Shown: positions 11,076 through 21,585, counted from the stretch's first letter. The stretch is DNA of 64,000 nt from Diphasiastrum complanatum (GCA_029204225.1 CM055108.1:20198957-20262956), one strand, 5' to 3'. Numbers and translations: made by a program. The notes: generated by a model not told the origin, from the letters alone.

Positions 11076-12587
11076 TGTTAGATTTCTTATGCTCAGCCTT
11101 AACAAATCGTTCAAGTAATGAGCATCCTGAAAACAGCTGAAGGCCGACAACATATTTCGGACCTTCGCATTTTTCCAAAACTTGGTTTTTCCCTTAAAAC
11201 ATTTTCATTTTAAGGCACTGTCGCCTTTTCCGCACCTTAGGGATTTTTGTGCCTTAATCGGCACCTTCGCCTTCTTTACACTGTCGGGAAAATGCGATAG
11301 TCGGGTTTTTTCGCATTTTTGCACCTTCGGGAAAAATGCGATACTGTGACCAAATTTCAATTTAAAGGCACTGTCGGGTTTTTCGCATTTCTCTGCCTTC
11401 GCTTTAAAGGCACCTTCGAGATTTACATGCTTTCTCTGTTCAAAGGCACCTTTGCGTTTTTCGAGTGTTTCCAACAGTGGCAGACCGACGTCGCCAACTT
11501 ATCATCAACCCTAAAAACAGCTGGACCACTAAAAATCCCAAGGGCGGTTACCCACTTTGTACCATAGTTGCACAGAATCGCGTTTCTGGGAGGAGACGTT
11601 TCGGAAACCACGTTTCTCCTCCCAGAATCGCAAAAAAAAAAAAAAAAAAAAAATTTGGAAAAATAGCTTATGGCTGAAATTTTTTTAGGGGATCAATGGT
11701 CAAACGAGCGTTTTGCCTCTCAGAAGTGCAGTAGATGGGGCACAAACAGATCTTATTTTCAATAGCTATTTGGTTGTTATTTGCTCTGGTTTTCAATAAA
11801 TGCTCAAGGGGTCCGGGGGGCGGTAGCCCCCCGGTGGGGGGTTTGGGGGGCAACGCCCCCCAACGGCAGGGGGGCTGCAGGTAGACCCCGGCCCCGACGG
11901 TAAGGCCTCTTCATGACTTGGCCTTCCACTCCCTGAGCGAAAACACACTTATTGGGACCATCTGTGATCGTAACAGACATGCTAGAGGTTAATTTTGAAT
12001 TTTTATCCTTCACAGAACCCAACATGGATTAATGCACCTGAACTGGACCATCCTGCACCCGAAACAGTCGGCAAATTACATAGTAATTATGCTCTTAATT
12101 AGAGCTTTCATCTGATACCCATATTGCCCAAAAAAAAACCCAAAAAAAATAAAATTAAAAAAAAACGTTTTTGGAATTTTTTCAAAAATTTCCGAAACGC
12201 GTTTCAGAAATGCAGTGCAACGATGCTTTGTACATATACGTAAATAGCATTCAATGCTTGTAAGATATTTTTTGAAAACACTTATAAATATACTACTAGC
12301 TGAATCAAGCAATGTAAGTGTTTTTTTTTAACATTATAATCAGAGTTTTTCTGTAGCCAGCGTTATCACGCTCAGCAAGCTGAAGCTATTACTTCAAGCC
12401 ATTGTACTCACTATTGATATTAATCAGAGTGCGATTTTCTGTCTCACTATTGTATTGTTCATATGCGCAATTTGTATGAATGATTCATCTTGAATATTTC
12501 TGCTGCTAACTGTTGCGTTTCCGATCCTACACGCCTACGCTCAAAGCTTCAAACTTCCGCTGCCGTTCATCCCCACGTTTTGCGACA
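11076..12587 (+). repeat. 5' LTR of element C, interrupted
   Basis: It starts TGTTAGATTTC and ends TTTTGCGACA just before the primer site. The part before 11555 and the part after 12234 match 14522-15381. The region 11200-11470 is a cluster of short degenerate repeats (GGCACTGTCG and GCACCTTCGG types) shared with the other LTR. Confidence 0.93.
11563..12225. mobile_element. hAT-type non-autonomous DNA transposon inside the LTR of element C
   Basis: 663 bp flanked by an exact 8-bp duplication CTTTGTAC (11555-11562 and 12226-12233). The ends are inverted: CATAGTTGCAC at the left and, read inward from the right, CATCGTTGCAC. The matching position of the second LTR (about 15009-15016) has CTTTGTAC once, a direct empty site. 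There is no transposase frame. Inside are a hairpin (11584-11627), poly-A runs and a very G/C-rich island (11807-11910). Related copies occur near 24.2 and 29.1 kb. The 8-bp duplication and terminal pattern fit the hAT superfamily. Confidence 0.93.
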
Positions 12588-12600
12588 TGGTATCAGAGCG
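12588..12600 (+). promoter_or_regulatory. Primer binding site of element C
   Basis: TGGTATCAGAGCG follows the 5' LTR terminus without a gap and matches the tRNA-iMet type primer site. Confidence 0.92.
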
Positions 12601-12730
12601 GGCATTTCAGTAATCTGCATTTCTACTACAGATTATCAGTCTTGTTTTTACCAAGACTTTTCTCTAGCAAACGCGCAGCCAACAGTATTCCGACAATCGT
12701 TGTTTCTACCAACTATCTCGTTCAACCAGA

Positions 12731-13090
12731 ATGGATCCATCATCTAGTTCATCTCTCATTGACAAACTCGATGGAGATAACTACCATCTCTAGAAATTCA
12801 AGATGAAGGTTATACTACTAGCCAAAGAACTGTGGGACATCGTTGATGGCACAGAGCTCAAACCAGAAGATGATGCAGCCAGCATCACCAAGTGGAGACT
12901 GAGTGATGGCAAAGCATTTGCCATGATCACCCTCAACATCAAGGATACTCATATCAGCCACATACGTGTTGCTCAGACTGCTAAGAATGCATGGGACATC
13001 TTAGCAACTCTCTACGATATCAGGGATGTTACTTCTAAGTTTTTGTACAAAATCAATCACTCCTATTCTACAAGTAGTCAAGCTCTTTTT
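12731..13090 (+). pseudogene. gag: copia gag N-terminal half (element C), with stop
   Basis: The frame begins ATGGATCCATCATCT and reads LIDKLDGDNYHL, then a TAG where tryptophan is expected, and continues KFKMKVILLAKELWDIVDG and AKNAWDILATLYD. It is the UBN2-type copia gag N-terminus. Around 13050-13090 it breaks off and the sequence passes straight to the pre-integrase, so the zinc knuckle and protease are deleted. Confidence 0.82.
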
Positions 13091-13107
13091 ACTTCAACTT
13101 CTGAATA

Positions 13108-14260
13108 AACTGAGATGCTTTGGCATTTCAGATTAGGCCATTTAAATTCCAGTTGTATTCAACAAATGTCGAAACAGAATTTAGTACAAGATCTACCATT
13201 CATTAGCAAATCGAATTCTTCATGTGAAAGCTGTATTTCCAGCAAGCATGCTAGAACTTCAGTCACTTCCGATACAGTTCGTTCTTCTAAAGGTTCGTTA
13301 GATCTTGTACACATGGACATTTGTGGTCCTATGCACAGTATTTCCACAGGGGGAGCTGTCTATTTGCTGACTATCATTGATGACTTCTCTCGGAGGACTG
13401 CAACATATTTCTTAAAGAACAAATCCGAGACTCTCAAGTTCTTCATGCATTTCAAGGCATCATCAGAAAAATCGACCCAGAGAAGAATCAAAGCTCTACG
13501 CTCTGATGCAGGGGGAGTATTTATCTCCATCGAGTTCAAAGCTTTCTGCAAGGCCAATCGAATACATTTACAACAATATTCAGCCAGGTACTCACCTCAG
13601 TCCAATGGTGTAGCTCAAAGGAAGAATCAAACACTCATCGCAAGTGCAAAGAGCATGCTGGCCCATGCCTCTCTTCCAAAGAAATTCTGGGCAGAAGCTG
13701 TTACTACAGCAGCCTACCTTCAAAATTGATCCATCTCAGAGGCGCAAGACACCTTATGAGGTATGGACAAGATCGAAGCCATCACTCACAAATATTCGAG
13801 TGTTTGGATGCATAGCCTACTCATAAATCCCTGCTAATCTAAGTAGGAAGCTGGACAACACCAGCAAAAGGTCGATCTTCATCAGCTATTCCTCAGACCA
13901 TCAGACATACAAGCTCTTCAATCTGGACTCTTAGAAGACCTTCATGAGCAGAAATGTCATTTTTGTGGAAGATCAGTTTATCGACCACAAGGGGAAAGCT
14001 ACTTCGAATTCAGATCCTAGAATCGACACCAACAACTTCGAACAACTCAGGACTGATCAGAAGATCGACACTGACACTGACACTGACTCTAACAACGAGG
14101 CAGTCCCTCAGCAAAACGAATCGCATCAGAGGATCGCAGTTCAACCCAAAAGATCGAACCGATCAAGACAGCCTCCATCCCGATTTACGGATGATCCGGC
14201 CTGCTACTTTGTGCAGGAATCAAACGTTGTTTCAGAGAAATGTCAACACCTAATGTTGAT
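13108..14260 (+). pseudogene. copia pre-integrase and integrase (element C)
   Basis: At 13115-13729 the frame shows LWHFRLGHLNSSCIQQM, the cysteine pair CESCISSKHAR, HMDICGPMHS, the catalytic aspartates in IIDDFSRRTATYF and LRSDAGGVF, and SPQSNGVAQRKNQT, where the glutamate is glutamine. After a frameshift near 13730 the C-terminal part follows (TPYEVWTRSKPSLTNIRVF, then FMSRNVIFVEDQFIDHKGK) with two stops. A D-T repeat tract (14066-14085) and a basic linker end it. The same lineage recurs at 39.6-40.35 kb. Confidence 0.85.
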
Positions 14261-14289
14261 CAAGAGAAGACCAATGCATCTTTTAACAA

Positions 14290-14467
14290 GAATGGTTTTA
14301 TTCCAAACTCGACAGACTCGAATTTTTATTTTCAGTCTGTATCGAATCCCTTCATAATCATTACCTTTTATGTAGATGACATGTTACTATTTAGTAACAA
14401 TTTGAATTTATTGAAGGATTCAAACTGCATGTTAGCTCTATCAAAAGGAGCATCATCTCAGATTTAA
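14290..14467 (+). pseudogene. Short reverse transcriptase remnant with YVDD (element C)
   Basis: One frame reads DSNFYFQSVSNPFIIITFYV followed by DDMLLFSNN, the copia palm block. The YVDD codons are at about 14369-14380 and intact. The fingers, thumb and all of RNase H are missing; the polypurine tract follows about 130 bp later. Confidence 0.75.
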
Positions 14468-14521
14468 CGATATGTTAAAACTGAAGTTCAAAGCTTTTTC
14501 AGGATCCACATTAAGGGGGAG

Positions 14522-15381
14522 TGTTAGATTTCTTATGCTCAGCCTTAACAAATCGTTCAAGTAATGAGCATCCTGAAAACAGACGAAGGCCGACAACATA
14601 TGTCGGACCTTCGTATTTTTCCAAAACTTCGTTTTTCCCTTAAAACATTTTTGTTTTAAGGCACTGTCGCCTTTTCCGCACCTTAGGGATGTTTGTGCGC
14701 ACCTTCGCCTTTTTTACACTGTCAGAAAAAAGCGACAGTCCGATTTTTTCGCATTTTTGCACCTTCGGGAAAAATGCGACACTGTGACCAAATTTCATTT
14801 TGAAGGCACTGTCGGATTTTTTGCATTTCTCTGCCTTCGCTTTAAAGGCACCTTTGAGATTTTCGCACCTTCGGGATTTACGTGCTTTCTCTGTTCAAAG
14901 GCACCTTTGTGTTTTTCGGGTTTTTCCAAAAGTGGCAGACCGACGTCGCCAACTTATCATCAACCTTAAAAACAACTGGACTGCTAAATATCCCAAGGGC
15001 GGTTACCCACTTTGTACATATACAAAGACTGGCGTAAATAGCATTCAATGCTTGTAAGATATTTTTTGAAGACACTTGTAAATATATACTACTGGCTGAA
15101 TCAAGCAATGTAAGTGTTTTTTTTAACATTATAATCAGAGTTCTTCTGTAGCCAACGTTATCACGCTCAGCAAGCTGAAGTTATTACTTCAAGCCATTGT
15201 ATTCACTGTTGATATCAATCATAGTGCAATTTTTTGTCTCACTACTATATTGTTCATTTGCGCATTTGTATGAATGATTCATCTTGAATATTTTTGCTGC
15301 TAATTGTTGCGTTTCCGATCCTACACACCTACGCTCAAAGCTTCAAGCTTCCGCTGCCGGTCATCACCACGTTTTGCAACA
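14522..15381 (+). repeat. 3' LTR of element C, uninterrupted
   Basis: 860 bp starting TGTTAGATTTC after AAGGGGGAG and ending TTTTGCAACA. It holds the empty hAT target CTTTGTAC at about 15009-15016. ACTGG follows at 15382-15386. Confidence 0.93.
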
Positions 15382-15386
15382 ACTGG

Positions 15387-16650
15387 GACCTCAATATTGT
15401 CTAACTCTAGGAAACTGGAGCGATAGAAGTCCGGTTTGACACCAAGGGGCCCCTGCCATGTCACTAGAGAATATGCATGGTAAGTAACCCCCTTGACATA
15501 CTTACGGGATCCCTCTAGTAGATCAGAAGTATTAATGTCGTATATACGTAAGAGACAAGAAGCCTGGGAGTACTATGATAATTGATGACCTTGGAGATGA
15601 AGTTGTTGAGAAGAAAAAATGCGATGTGACGTGAAACCGAAAGACTCATCACTCTTTGGATGTATGTAATGAACCTAAAAATAGCCTCAACCCGAAGTGG
15701 TATGACAACAACCTCAGCAATCTAGTGAGGAATGGATGGCTTGGCCTGGATCAGACACGCAAGCATATTGATATGTAGACGAAGCAGTACTCTTCCACTC
15801 TGACTCAAGAATCCCAATGCACCATGCCTCTGTTGCATACATAGATATGGGTGACACTATTGTCAAACAAGTTACACTTACTCAGGGCATTCCGAATGTA
15901 CTTCCTGAAGCAGAACCGCTCAAGACTAACCAGCGAAGCATGAGCGTTACGTAGTCTAGCCATGGGGCGGCATGTCTCATATTGAAAGGAGTCGAAAGAG
16001 AGAGCAACTTGGTAAACATGTATTTATGCATGACTAAACATGTAATTAGGGGCCATAGGAGAGGGATTAGATGGAGAGAGATCTACATGGTGAATTTGTT
16101 TTTTATCTTTTTTAAAACGGCCCCTTGGGACACTGCCTGACTGTGTGTCCCTTTCCCATGCACACAAAACACAAATGTTCTTTTTTGGCTTTCTCGAAAT
16201 CTTCTGGTTTCAAGGGTTGAATGAGTGATGGGCTACTAGGTACTGTCCCTGTCCGTACAACAGTAGCAGCCTACAGTCATTCACACGTGTGATCAACAAT
16301 TAAAATCACATTCTACACACTAGAAATCAAGACACTTGAGCAATCACATGAGATGGCCATAGAATCGAAAGAGATGAATTCTCCACATCAAATGAGAAGA
16401 CAATGATAATTTCTCCACGCTGGTACTACTAGTTATAGCTGCTAAAATGTCATTTGGCCACTAGCCCTAAAATGATAACTTCTTGGTACTTCATTAAAAA
16501 CCTAGAACTTATAGTCTAGATGCAATGTATCTATATTAGCCAATTAGAATGGGTCCAAATCCGACCTCATCCACAAATGTACTTGCCAAAAATAGTACAA
16601 ACACTGACAAAAATAAATCTACTCCTAAGTTGAAATTTCATGTTGGCCTC
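15387..16650. other. Unassigned sequence
   Basis: About 1.3 kb without a recognised gene. On the minus strand around 15850-16030 a frame stays open for some 60 codons (RFCFRKYIRNALSKC), but I do not recognise it. No LTR ends were seen. Confidence 0.3.
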
Positions 16651-16657
16651 AAATATT

Positions 16658-16906
16658 TCACACTCCCTCTTCAACTATTTTTAGCATAGATTTTAATAGT
16701 ACTTTAACTGATGTTCTATGCTTCATAAACAAGTCCTTTCCCAATGCTTTGGCGAAGATATCAACCACCCACTCCCTTGATGAGACATGTTGAAGCTCTA
16801 CCTCTTTTGCCAAGACTTGTTCTTTCACAAAATGATAAGCTACTTCAATATGCTTGCTCCTTGCAATAGCATATGAGGATCCACGATATGTTGCACTCAT
16901 GATCAA
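16658..16906 (-). pseudogene. copia RNase H C-terminal fragment
   Basis: The minus strand reads ARSKHIEVAYHFVKEQVL and then VELQHVSSREWVVDIFAKAL, the last third of copia RNase H (KHIE..YHF and VADIFTKAL motifs). It is isolated: no LTR or upstream pol was found beside it. It ends near GIVEEGV, where the polypurine tract of an intact element would lie. Confidence 0.82.
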
Positions 16907-16929
16907 AGAGATGTTTCTACTACAGCGGG

Positions 16930-17397
16930 ATCTATGTCAGCCAGTTCAGGCAACTCATTTCGTCATCACGAATCAATCCAAACCTAGATGACAACGAGGA
17001 CGATGATATTTCTTGACTAAGAGACCAGAGGCGACACACTATTCAGAGTCCTGCTATTCGTGGAGTTACCAATCACACCATGAGGAGACACATTCATAGA
17101 TGACTCCCCCGATGACCACCACATCATACCTTGGACCTATCTCCAGCTATACCCATTACATCTTTCTTCATTCCCAATAGGATTTGACGACAGCATGCTA
17201 TAGCATTACCATTACATTACATTGTTTCGGTAGGTAGACATTCATTTCTAGTTTCATTTTGTGATATTAGCAATCATACTTGATACATTTTTCTTTATTG
17301 TTATTAGAGATGTTTTATACACTCCTATTTGCACCACATACTTGACATGTACTTTTACTAGTCTTATATGCCTTTTGGAATGGAAAAGACATTAATA

Positions 17398-17400
<3 letters not shown>
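16930..17400. other. Unassigned sequence before the CT tract
   Basis: No coding frame or repeat boundary was recognised. Confidence 0.3.

Positions 17401-17473
<73 letters not shown>
17401..17473 (+). repeat. (CT)n microsatellite, about 36 units
   Basis: An uninterrupted CT dinucleotide run of 73 bp directly before the chromovirus relic. Its length is likely to be polymorphic. Confidence 0.97.
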
Positions 17474-17474
<1 letters not shown>

Positions 17475-17477
<3 letters not shown>

Positions 17478-18750
17478 TGTTGTGGACTATTTCATGGGGT
17501 CACCATCTGTCATACCCTTTTTATCTGACTGTATTGTTTCTCCCACCACACTATCTGACAATGTTTCACAAATTGGCGATTCAAACAAGGAATCGCGGTT
17601 CGAATCGGTCCGATTCGAATCGGCCGATTCGGTTACCGTGTAAAAAAACATTTCAAATCGGTCACCTAAATGAAGAATTGTTTGAATCAGCCGATTCGAA
17701 CGTGACCTAGCCGGTTCGAACCGGTTGAATTGGCCGATTCAAACCGCTGCATGAAACATTGCTATCTGACCATTGCTTTCTTTCCATCCATTTGGGCTCA
17801 GTGTCCACAATACTAGGGAGGCCCTCCAACTTTGGGTCACATGATTTGGTACGTATGCATGTAATGCACCTGGATCGCACAGATCTTGTTCTCAAAAGAG
17901 ACTGGCTCTACAACTTAGGGCCTTCCCTCCAAAGGAATTATCAAGAGAACACCCTCAGCTTTCAACGTAATGGCAGGGAAATCCAGTTGCATGGGGAGCA
18001 TAATGTCCCTAACAGTCCTATGGTGGTGTGCAGCTCAGAGCTCCGTCAACTAACCAGGGATAGCGAGCACCAGGTATTCTGAGGATGATGTATACGTCAG
18101 ATGACGTTGAGGACTCAAAGTCTGTTTTACCCAAGCAAACCGCAGTGGTTGAGGATCAGTTTTCTCAAGGATTCAAATGGAAACACTATTCCATTCAGGA
18201 TGAGTACTTGCTCTATAAAGATAGAGTATGTGTCCCTAGTTCAGAGGATGATAGACAGCAGGTCCTATATGAGTGTCATGACAGTCCTAGTGCAGGGCAC
18301 CCAGGCATTCACAAGACTTATGAGCTTCTTCGAAGGCAATTCTTTTAGCCTAGCATGAGAAAGGATGTCCAGCAGTATGTACTTAGTTGCCAGAGTGTGT
18401 GCTCAGTTGTCTCCTAGGTATTGTGGTCCACTTACCATTAGCAGGAAACTAGGCGAAGTCACCTACGAGCTAGAACTCCCATGCAACAGTAAGGATTTTC
18501 CAGTTTTTCATGTGAGTCAATTACGAAAGGCCTTAGCCAAATCAGATAATCTAATAGGGGACAGTGTTCTAGTTCCCCCATTGGATTCCCAACAACTTTC
18601 ACATGAGCTAGAGGAGATTCTTAGTAGTAGAGAGACGCAGACCCGTCATACTCTATACCAAGAATATCTAATCAAGTGAAAGGATCAGCCTGTTGAGAAT
18701 GCCACTTGGGAAAAGGGCAATTTTTTTCGCGAGTTATTTACAAATTTATC
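17475..18750 (+). pseudogene. Ty3/gypsy chromovirus pol relic with chromodomain
   Basis: Once the MITE at 17559-17761 is ignored, a frame runs from 17475 into a protease-linker region (DWLYNLGPSLQRNYQENTLSF, about 17900-17960). At 18130-18400 comes the gypsy integrase H2C2 zinc domain (ECHDSPSAGHPGIHKTYELL). At 18400-18540 there is the C-terminal integrase block (SPRYCGPLTI, VFHVSQLRKAL), then at about 18610-18750 a chromodomain (LEEILSSRETQTRHTLYQEY and VENATWEKG) interrupted by TGA in place of a tryptophan codon. Reverse transcriptase, RNase H and the integrase catalytic core are gone. The chromodomain is diagnostic of chromoviruses. Confidence 0.87.
17559..17761. mobile_element. 203-bp hAT-type MITE in the chromovirus relic
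   Basis: The ends are perfect 10-bp inverted repeats (CAATGTTTCA and TGAAACATTG). An exact 8-bp duplication CTATCTGA flanks it (17551-17558 and 17762-17769). Removing the element and one duplication restores a continuous gypsy frame. Inside are several alternating ATTCGAATCGG-like palindromes, which recur near 23.7, 27.75 and 28.2 kb. Confidence 0.93.
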
Positions 18751-18754
18751 TTAG

Positions 18755-19285
18755 TGGACCGAGACAGTTTCACACGCCCACCAGGCAAGTCAGTGTGAGT
18801 AGCGTGCACCGGTAAGGGCCTACAGCGCGCCAGAGACCCACGGGTCGTACCACAGGGCCTAACACAACTTAAAGACCCTGTCAGTAGGAGGCGCCCCCGT
18901 CGGACACCTACATGCAGTCGGCCACATCAGAGCCACGAGGCCGATACTTGGCAGCATGCATGCTACCACAATCTTGATTCTAAGGTTCGAATACTAGGTG
19001 ACAATCATGTACCTGCTCTAATACTATTGTGTTTCAAAACAATTTCTTAGAGCTCCGCAAGTTTAGAAATTCTTAATTTATGACTTAAAGTAATCACAAT
19101 AGGCACTAAAGCCACTAAGTTGGAGATAGACATTGGATGTATCTCCTTAGTACTAGTCTTTACATGACATGTCTAAACCCCAAAAACCCATAAAAACACA
19201 TTTTCAAAACAAAAAAAAAAAACTAAAAAAGTTTCCCATTTTGAACCTGGACCTCTCGTTTAAAACGACGTACGAAACGGGTTGA
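18755..19285. other. Unassigned, possibly gypsy LTR remnant
   Basis: The first 200 bp are GC-richer than their surroundings (18770-18960) and follow directly on the chromodomain, where a 3' LTR is expected. No second copy is present, so this is inference only. The rest is AT-rich and unremarkable. Confidence 0.3.
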
Positions 19286-19289
19286 AAAA

Positions 19290-19382
19290 CCATTATGGTT
19301 GGACAAAGCCCTATACGGACTCAAATAAGCACCCAGGGCATGGTACACGAGGCTTGATACATACTTTGAGGAGCTTTGTTTT
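19290..19382 (+). pseudogene. Isolated copia reverse transcriptase fragment
   Basis: About 30 codons read LWLDKALYGLK, stop, APRAWYTRLDTYFEELCF, the conserved LKALYGLKQAPRAWY block with the glutamine codon changed to a stop (CAA to TAA). Nothing else of the element is near it. Confidence 0.8.
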
Positions 19383-19399
19383 TAGAGTGTTTGTGTTTG

Positions 19400-19818
19400 T
19401 GTTTGAAATGTATAGTCTTGCTTTTCTCTCTCATTTTCAAGAATCTAGTCATCTTGGCCTACAATTTATGGTATGAAAGAAGATGATCAGATCCGTCGAG
19501 GGATTGGTCCCGTCGAAAGAAACCCAGCGGGGGAAGGGCCCACACTGCCCTTATGCGAGTGATCAGGGTAACGCCGTTTCCAATCCCAGGGGCCGTCCTA
19601 ATCACCCCGTACTCCCGGATCAATGAAAGTTTTCCAGGCTCTTAGAGGTATGACCGCTTGGGAGATGAACTAGGATTCTGATTTTGTCAGTTCTAACCTC
19701 TCAGATTCTTATTTGGCGATAGCTGTAGTACACTAAATTTTGTCTATCCTTGCCATAGTCGAGTCAAGTTTGTGGACAGCAATACCCATACGGGATCTAT
19801 GCAATAATAGAGGCATAT
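19400..19818. other. Unassigned sequence
   Basis: No feature was recognised. It lies downstream, on the minus strand, of the decayed frame at 19819-20748. Confidence 0.3.
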
Positions 19819-20748
19819 TCAAAACTGACGTACTTCTCTAACTATTTCAATGGCTAAATCTCCAATATGAACGCTCTCATGTTGTGTGTCGAGGGTAACG
19901 AATCTTATTATCATCCATCCTTCTATGTGTAAGAGGAGCAGCCATTCATGACATCGACATAGGATTGTGGTAGATCTAAGTATGGACCCTAGGTAGGATC
20001 TTACTGAATCCCACGGAATTTGGGATAGAAATTGTTCGAGGAGCTCAAAGGGATATCTAGCCAAGAGTCTCGTGAGATCCAACTTAGATCCAACCCGATA
20101 GTCCTAAATGGTCCTCACCTCTAGGCTGAGACTATCAACAGGATCTTTGGGTAGTCCGTCACTTGAAATATTCACGACTAGTTCAAGGTGTTGGTACAAC
20201 GCTCTTTGATTTCTATACCTGGGTCTATCTTCTGGGTTTACGTTCGTGCTGTTAGCAGTCCCAGGCGATTCAGGATACTGTTCAGATGGATTAACATAAG
20301 GGGTATTCGGAAATGTTTGCTACTTCTGCGTAATGAGTGGATGTGGCGTCAGTTAATCTCCATGACCCGTCCAGCCGTATACTTCTAGATAGCTGTGATC
20401 CTCGTGATGTTGTATTTTGAATAAGATATCCCAGGGTTCCAGGTTGTGGTGAAACTCCGGTGTGTAGAAATGATATCTTGGAATTCCTCGTCTGACTAGT
20501 TGGCACACGTCACCCGGTAGGGGTAGGAACTGGTATTCTAGTTCCGTCATATGAACCCTAAGGCTGCTCGAGGAATACCGTCTAGTAGTGCAACTTGGAC
20601 TGCTAGGGGAAACCAGTGATGACCCAATCGTAGGTACAAAGTGGCCTATATTTGAGCTCCGTTGGTATTGATTTCTAAAGCAAGGTCGCCGGTGCACAGG
20701 TTTCATGACTTCTCTCTTTTGGTAATTTTCCACAGATGGATCATGCTA
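19819..20748 (-). pseudogene. Unrecognised decayed coding frame
   Basis: A single minus-strand frame from about 20748 to 19819 stays coding-like over about 305 codons, with only three internal stops (near 20353, 20330 and 20110). The segments 20353-20733 and 19819-20082 are in the same frame. Visible stretches include PRYHFYTPEFHHNLEPWDIL and LARYPFELLEQFLSQIPWDS. I do not recognise the family. The repeat-rich setting suggests a retroelement structural protein, but no LTR, zinc knuckle or polymerase motif supports that. Confidence 0.4.
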
Positions 20749-20749
20749 C

Positions 20750-21585
20750 ACTATACTAGCTCCTCGACCTTATATGTATCCAACAGGCATGGGAGGGCCC
20801 GCTTGGACTCAACTTCCTTCCTATCCTTGCACAGACAATGTGGTATGATTGAGCTTACTACACCCCTTGACCTGCAGATGATGCACAACCTTCAAATTGC
20901 AATGGGCTAGCCGAGAGTAGCTTGCGACCAGGTCGACATTGTGATTGGTAGATTTCAGGGACATTTAAAGAGGAGAGACTTTGAAAACTATGCTCATTGT
21001 TTGAGGAGAATGAGGAGTCATGTACATTGACAAGAACCAAGCATTCTTTGATTTAATGGACTGATCTACGTTCCCTTTGTATCACCCTGAAATGTGAGCA
21101 TGACTAGATTAGGCTTTCAAGAGACAACAATATCTACACTTCAGTCAGCTCTAGCTTCAAGTTGCAATTCTAACTTACTGCCTTTTTACATTCATGGACA
21201 CTCATTATGCTCACTAGCATTAATGCACTTGGTCTATCCATCCCATCCCTCCTTGCCATAGGTACTTATTATCATTCCAAAAACACATGTAAATGTATGC
21301 TCAGTAAGGGGTCTCCTGTAGAGCAACACGAAACTTTGTTTTCTGATCCAATGTTGAGAGACGTCCAAAGAGGGGAGAAGGGGGAGGGCACATGCTAATA
21401 TTATCGCAGAACAAAACAGGGTTATGCATGGATGTATCAAACATGGGTTCTATTATTCTTTTAATAGCTCATCTTTGATGTCATAAAACAAGAAGTTACA
21501 ACACTAATGGTTCAGAACATTATTAAGCTAATGATAAACTACCTCACTAGTCAACGGATGGCTATGAATGAAGGCATTGACTCAC
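20750..21585. other. Region downstream of the last WDR48-like exon seen
   Basis: I searched the minus strand here for the exon expected next in WDR48 (the block after LTK, normally containing AGSVKLWE) and did not find it. No other feature was recognised. Confidence 0.4.

Larger units (their letters stand above)
11076..15381 (+). mobile_element. Complete Ty1/copia LTR retrotransposon (element C) carrying a hAT insertion
   Basis: Two LTRs (11076-12587 and 14522-15381) surround a 1.9-kb internal part. ACTGG flanks both sides (11071-11075 and 15382-15386) as a 5-bp target duplication. The first LTR is 1512 bp only because of a 663-bp hAT-type insertion plus its 8-bp duplication; without it the length is 841 bp, against 860 bp for the second. 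A tRNA-iMet primer site follows the 5' LTR, and AAGGGGGAG precedes the 3' LTR. Internal gag, integrase and a short reverse-transcriptase piece are heavily deleted, so the element depends on helpers or is extinct. Confidence 0.95.

Noticed and set aside
17368-17643. Frame with long Leu-Ser repeat
   Set aside because: Translation of the CT microsatellite; the true signal is the gypsy relic after it.
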